Origin: CAYFKJ01 sp964528595
GTDB lineage: Bacteria; Pseudomonadota; Alphaproteobacteria; UBA2966
Reading direction: 5' to 3'
Length of the DNA: 64,000 bases
Assembly: GCA_964528595.1 (NCBI GenBank)
Contig: CAZGTM010000012.1
Coordinates: 1-64,000 of the forward strand
Below, piece by piece: positions 63,174 to 64,000 of this stretch (its first letter is position 1; each line of letters begins with the position of its first letter). Under the pieces are notes generated by a model that saw only the letters and a list, made by a program, of their open reading frames with translations, had not been told where the DNA came from and searched no databases. Position numbers and translations under genes: made by a program.

Positions 63174-64000
63174 ATGGCCAAGACCGCCTTTATCCTGAAA
63201 GGCTATCCCAGGCTTTCCGAAACCTTCATCGCCCAGGAAATCCTGGCACTGGAGAAGCACGGACTGGAAATCGAGATATTCAGCCTGCGCTTTCCGACCG
63301 ACGGCGCGGTCCACCCCGTTCACGAAGCCATTGCGTCTGCTGTCACTTATCTGCCGGAATACCTCTACCAGGAACCGCTAAGGGTCATCCGGGCCTGGTC
63401 GGCGGTGCGCAAGCGGCCGGGTTTCAAGAAGGCCTGGGCGACCTGGCACAGCGATTTGATCCGCGATCCCACACCCAACCGGGTCAGGCGTTTCGGCCAG
63501 GCGCTGGTTCTGGCCCATGAGATGCCGGCGGATATCGACCATATTCACGCCCACTTCATCCACACGCCGGGCTCGGTGGCGCGCTACGCCGGTATGATCA
63601 CCGGACTGCCCTGGAGCGTGTCGGCCCACGCCAAGGACATCTGGACCCTGGCCGAATGGGAAAAGCGCGAAAAACTGGCCGATTGCGACTGGGCGGTCAC
63701 CTGTACGGCGGCCAATCATGCGCACCTCTCGGCCTTGGCCCCCCATGGCCGCGTCGAACTGGTTTACCATGGCCTGGACTTCAGCCGTTTTCCCGCCATC
63801 GACGAGAAATCCAGCGGACCGGCGGACAGCGGCCCCGTCACTCTCCTTTCGGTGGGCCGGGCGGTCGACAAGAAAGGCTATTCGATCCTGATAGAGGCCC
63901 TCTCGGCCTTGCCGGCGGAGTTGAATTGGCGCTTCGTCCACATCGGCGGCGGTCCCCTGCGGGCCAAGCTGGAAGCCCAGGCCGCGGCGGCAGGCATCGC
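63174..64000 (+). CDS. Glycosyltransferase family 4 protein (partial, cut by the window end)
   Basis: An open frame from the ATG at 63174 to the window end (275 codons seen). It begins MAKTAFILKGYPRLSETFIA, the acceptor-domain start of WcaL-type GT4 enzymes, then DHIHAHFIHTPGSVARYA, and the donor-binding half has the loop VGRAVDKKGYSILIEAL. It follows the MurG-like gene by 12 bases and is probably cotranscribed. The E-x7-E catalytic region lies beyond the window. Confidence 0.85.
   Translation, partial: MAKTAFILKGYPRLSETFIAQEILALEKHGLEIEIFSLRFPTDGAVHPVHEAIASAVTYLPEYLYQEPLRVIRAWSAVRKRPGFKKAWATWHSDLIRDPTPNRVRRFGQALVLAHEMPADIDHIHAHFIHTPGSVARYAGMITGLPWSVSAHAKDIWTLAEWEKREKLADCDWAVTCTAANHAHLSALAPHGRVELVYHGLDFSRFPAIDEKSSGPADSGPVTLLSVGRAVDKKGYSILIEALSALPAELNWRFVHIGGGPLRAKLEAQAAAAGI

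Overview
The window looks like a chromosomal segment of a high-GC alphaproteobacterium, most likely of the Rhodospirillales type. The basis is gene content and order: an SDHAF4-like DUF1674 gene divergent from rsmB, then rpe, a heparinase II/III gene and purH; a very large (about 1,600-residue) NAD-glutamate dehydrogenase; ubiH near glnK-amtB; and an aminotransferase-ftsK-lolA run. One 100-N scaffold gap at 60568-60667, flanked by identical 55-base ends, shows that this is a draft or metagenome-derived assembly. I could not run any search, so the lineage is an inference from gene content.

Layout. 1-1707: a TetR-family regulator with operator-like dyads, and a TauE/SafE permease. 1717-5965: housekeeping genes (DUF1674, rsmB, rpe, heparinase II/III, a small unknown). 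5972-30979: a 25-kb surface-polysaccharide island. It opens with a nucleotide-sugar dehydrogenase facing a winged-helix regulator plus an RfaH/NusG-like factor, and a four-box operator array lies between them. A nonulosonic-acid cassette follows (neuB, neuC, methyltransferase, 2-hydroxyacid dehydrogenase, TPP enzyme, Gfo/Idh oxidoreductase, CMP-transferase), then sulfotransferases, a polysaccharide deacetylase, glycosyltransferases, asnB, a Wzy/WaaL-like polymerase, a WecA-like initiating transferase and a WbpM/CapD-like dehydratase. The island sits between the heparinase gene and purH, which are commonly neighbours in alphaproteobacteria.

31023-45059: purH, a secreted archaemetzincin-like protein, an MFS transporter, the large glutamate dehydrogenase, a MipA/OmpV-like protein, a CheY-like receiver, tRNA-Gly(GCC), a YbaK-type editing protein, a thioredoxin-TPR protein, a Lon-N-domain protein, Trm112 and DUF971. 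45345-51544: ubiH-like hydroxylase, amidase, glnK-amtB and a second amt gene. Both nitrogen units carry good sigma-54 (-24/-12) sequences preceded by GC-N11-GC dyads typical of NtrC enhancers. 51668-57817: a secreted nuclease, an aminotransferase, ftsK, lolA, a receiver protein and a MarR regulator.

57895-64000: a minus-strand operon encoding an unusual ABC exporter, a cyclic-nucleotide-binding protein and a small methyltransferase, divergent from two glycosyltransferase genes (the second is cut by the window end). The ABC protein is split by the N gap. Merging the 55-base flanks restores a single 883-residue frame. Its ATPase domain lacks the usual magnesium-binding residues of Walker A and Walker B, and carries about 250 extra residues made of repeated modules. 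This is the strongest candidate here for undescribed biology.
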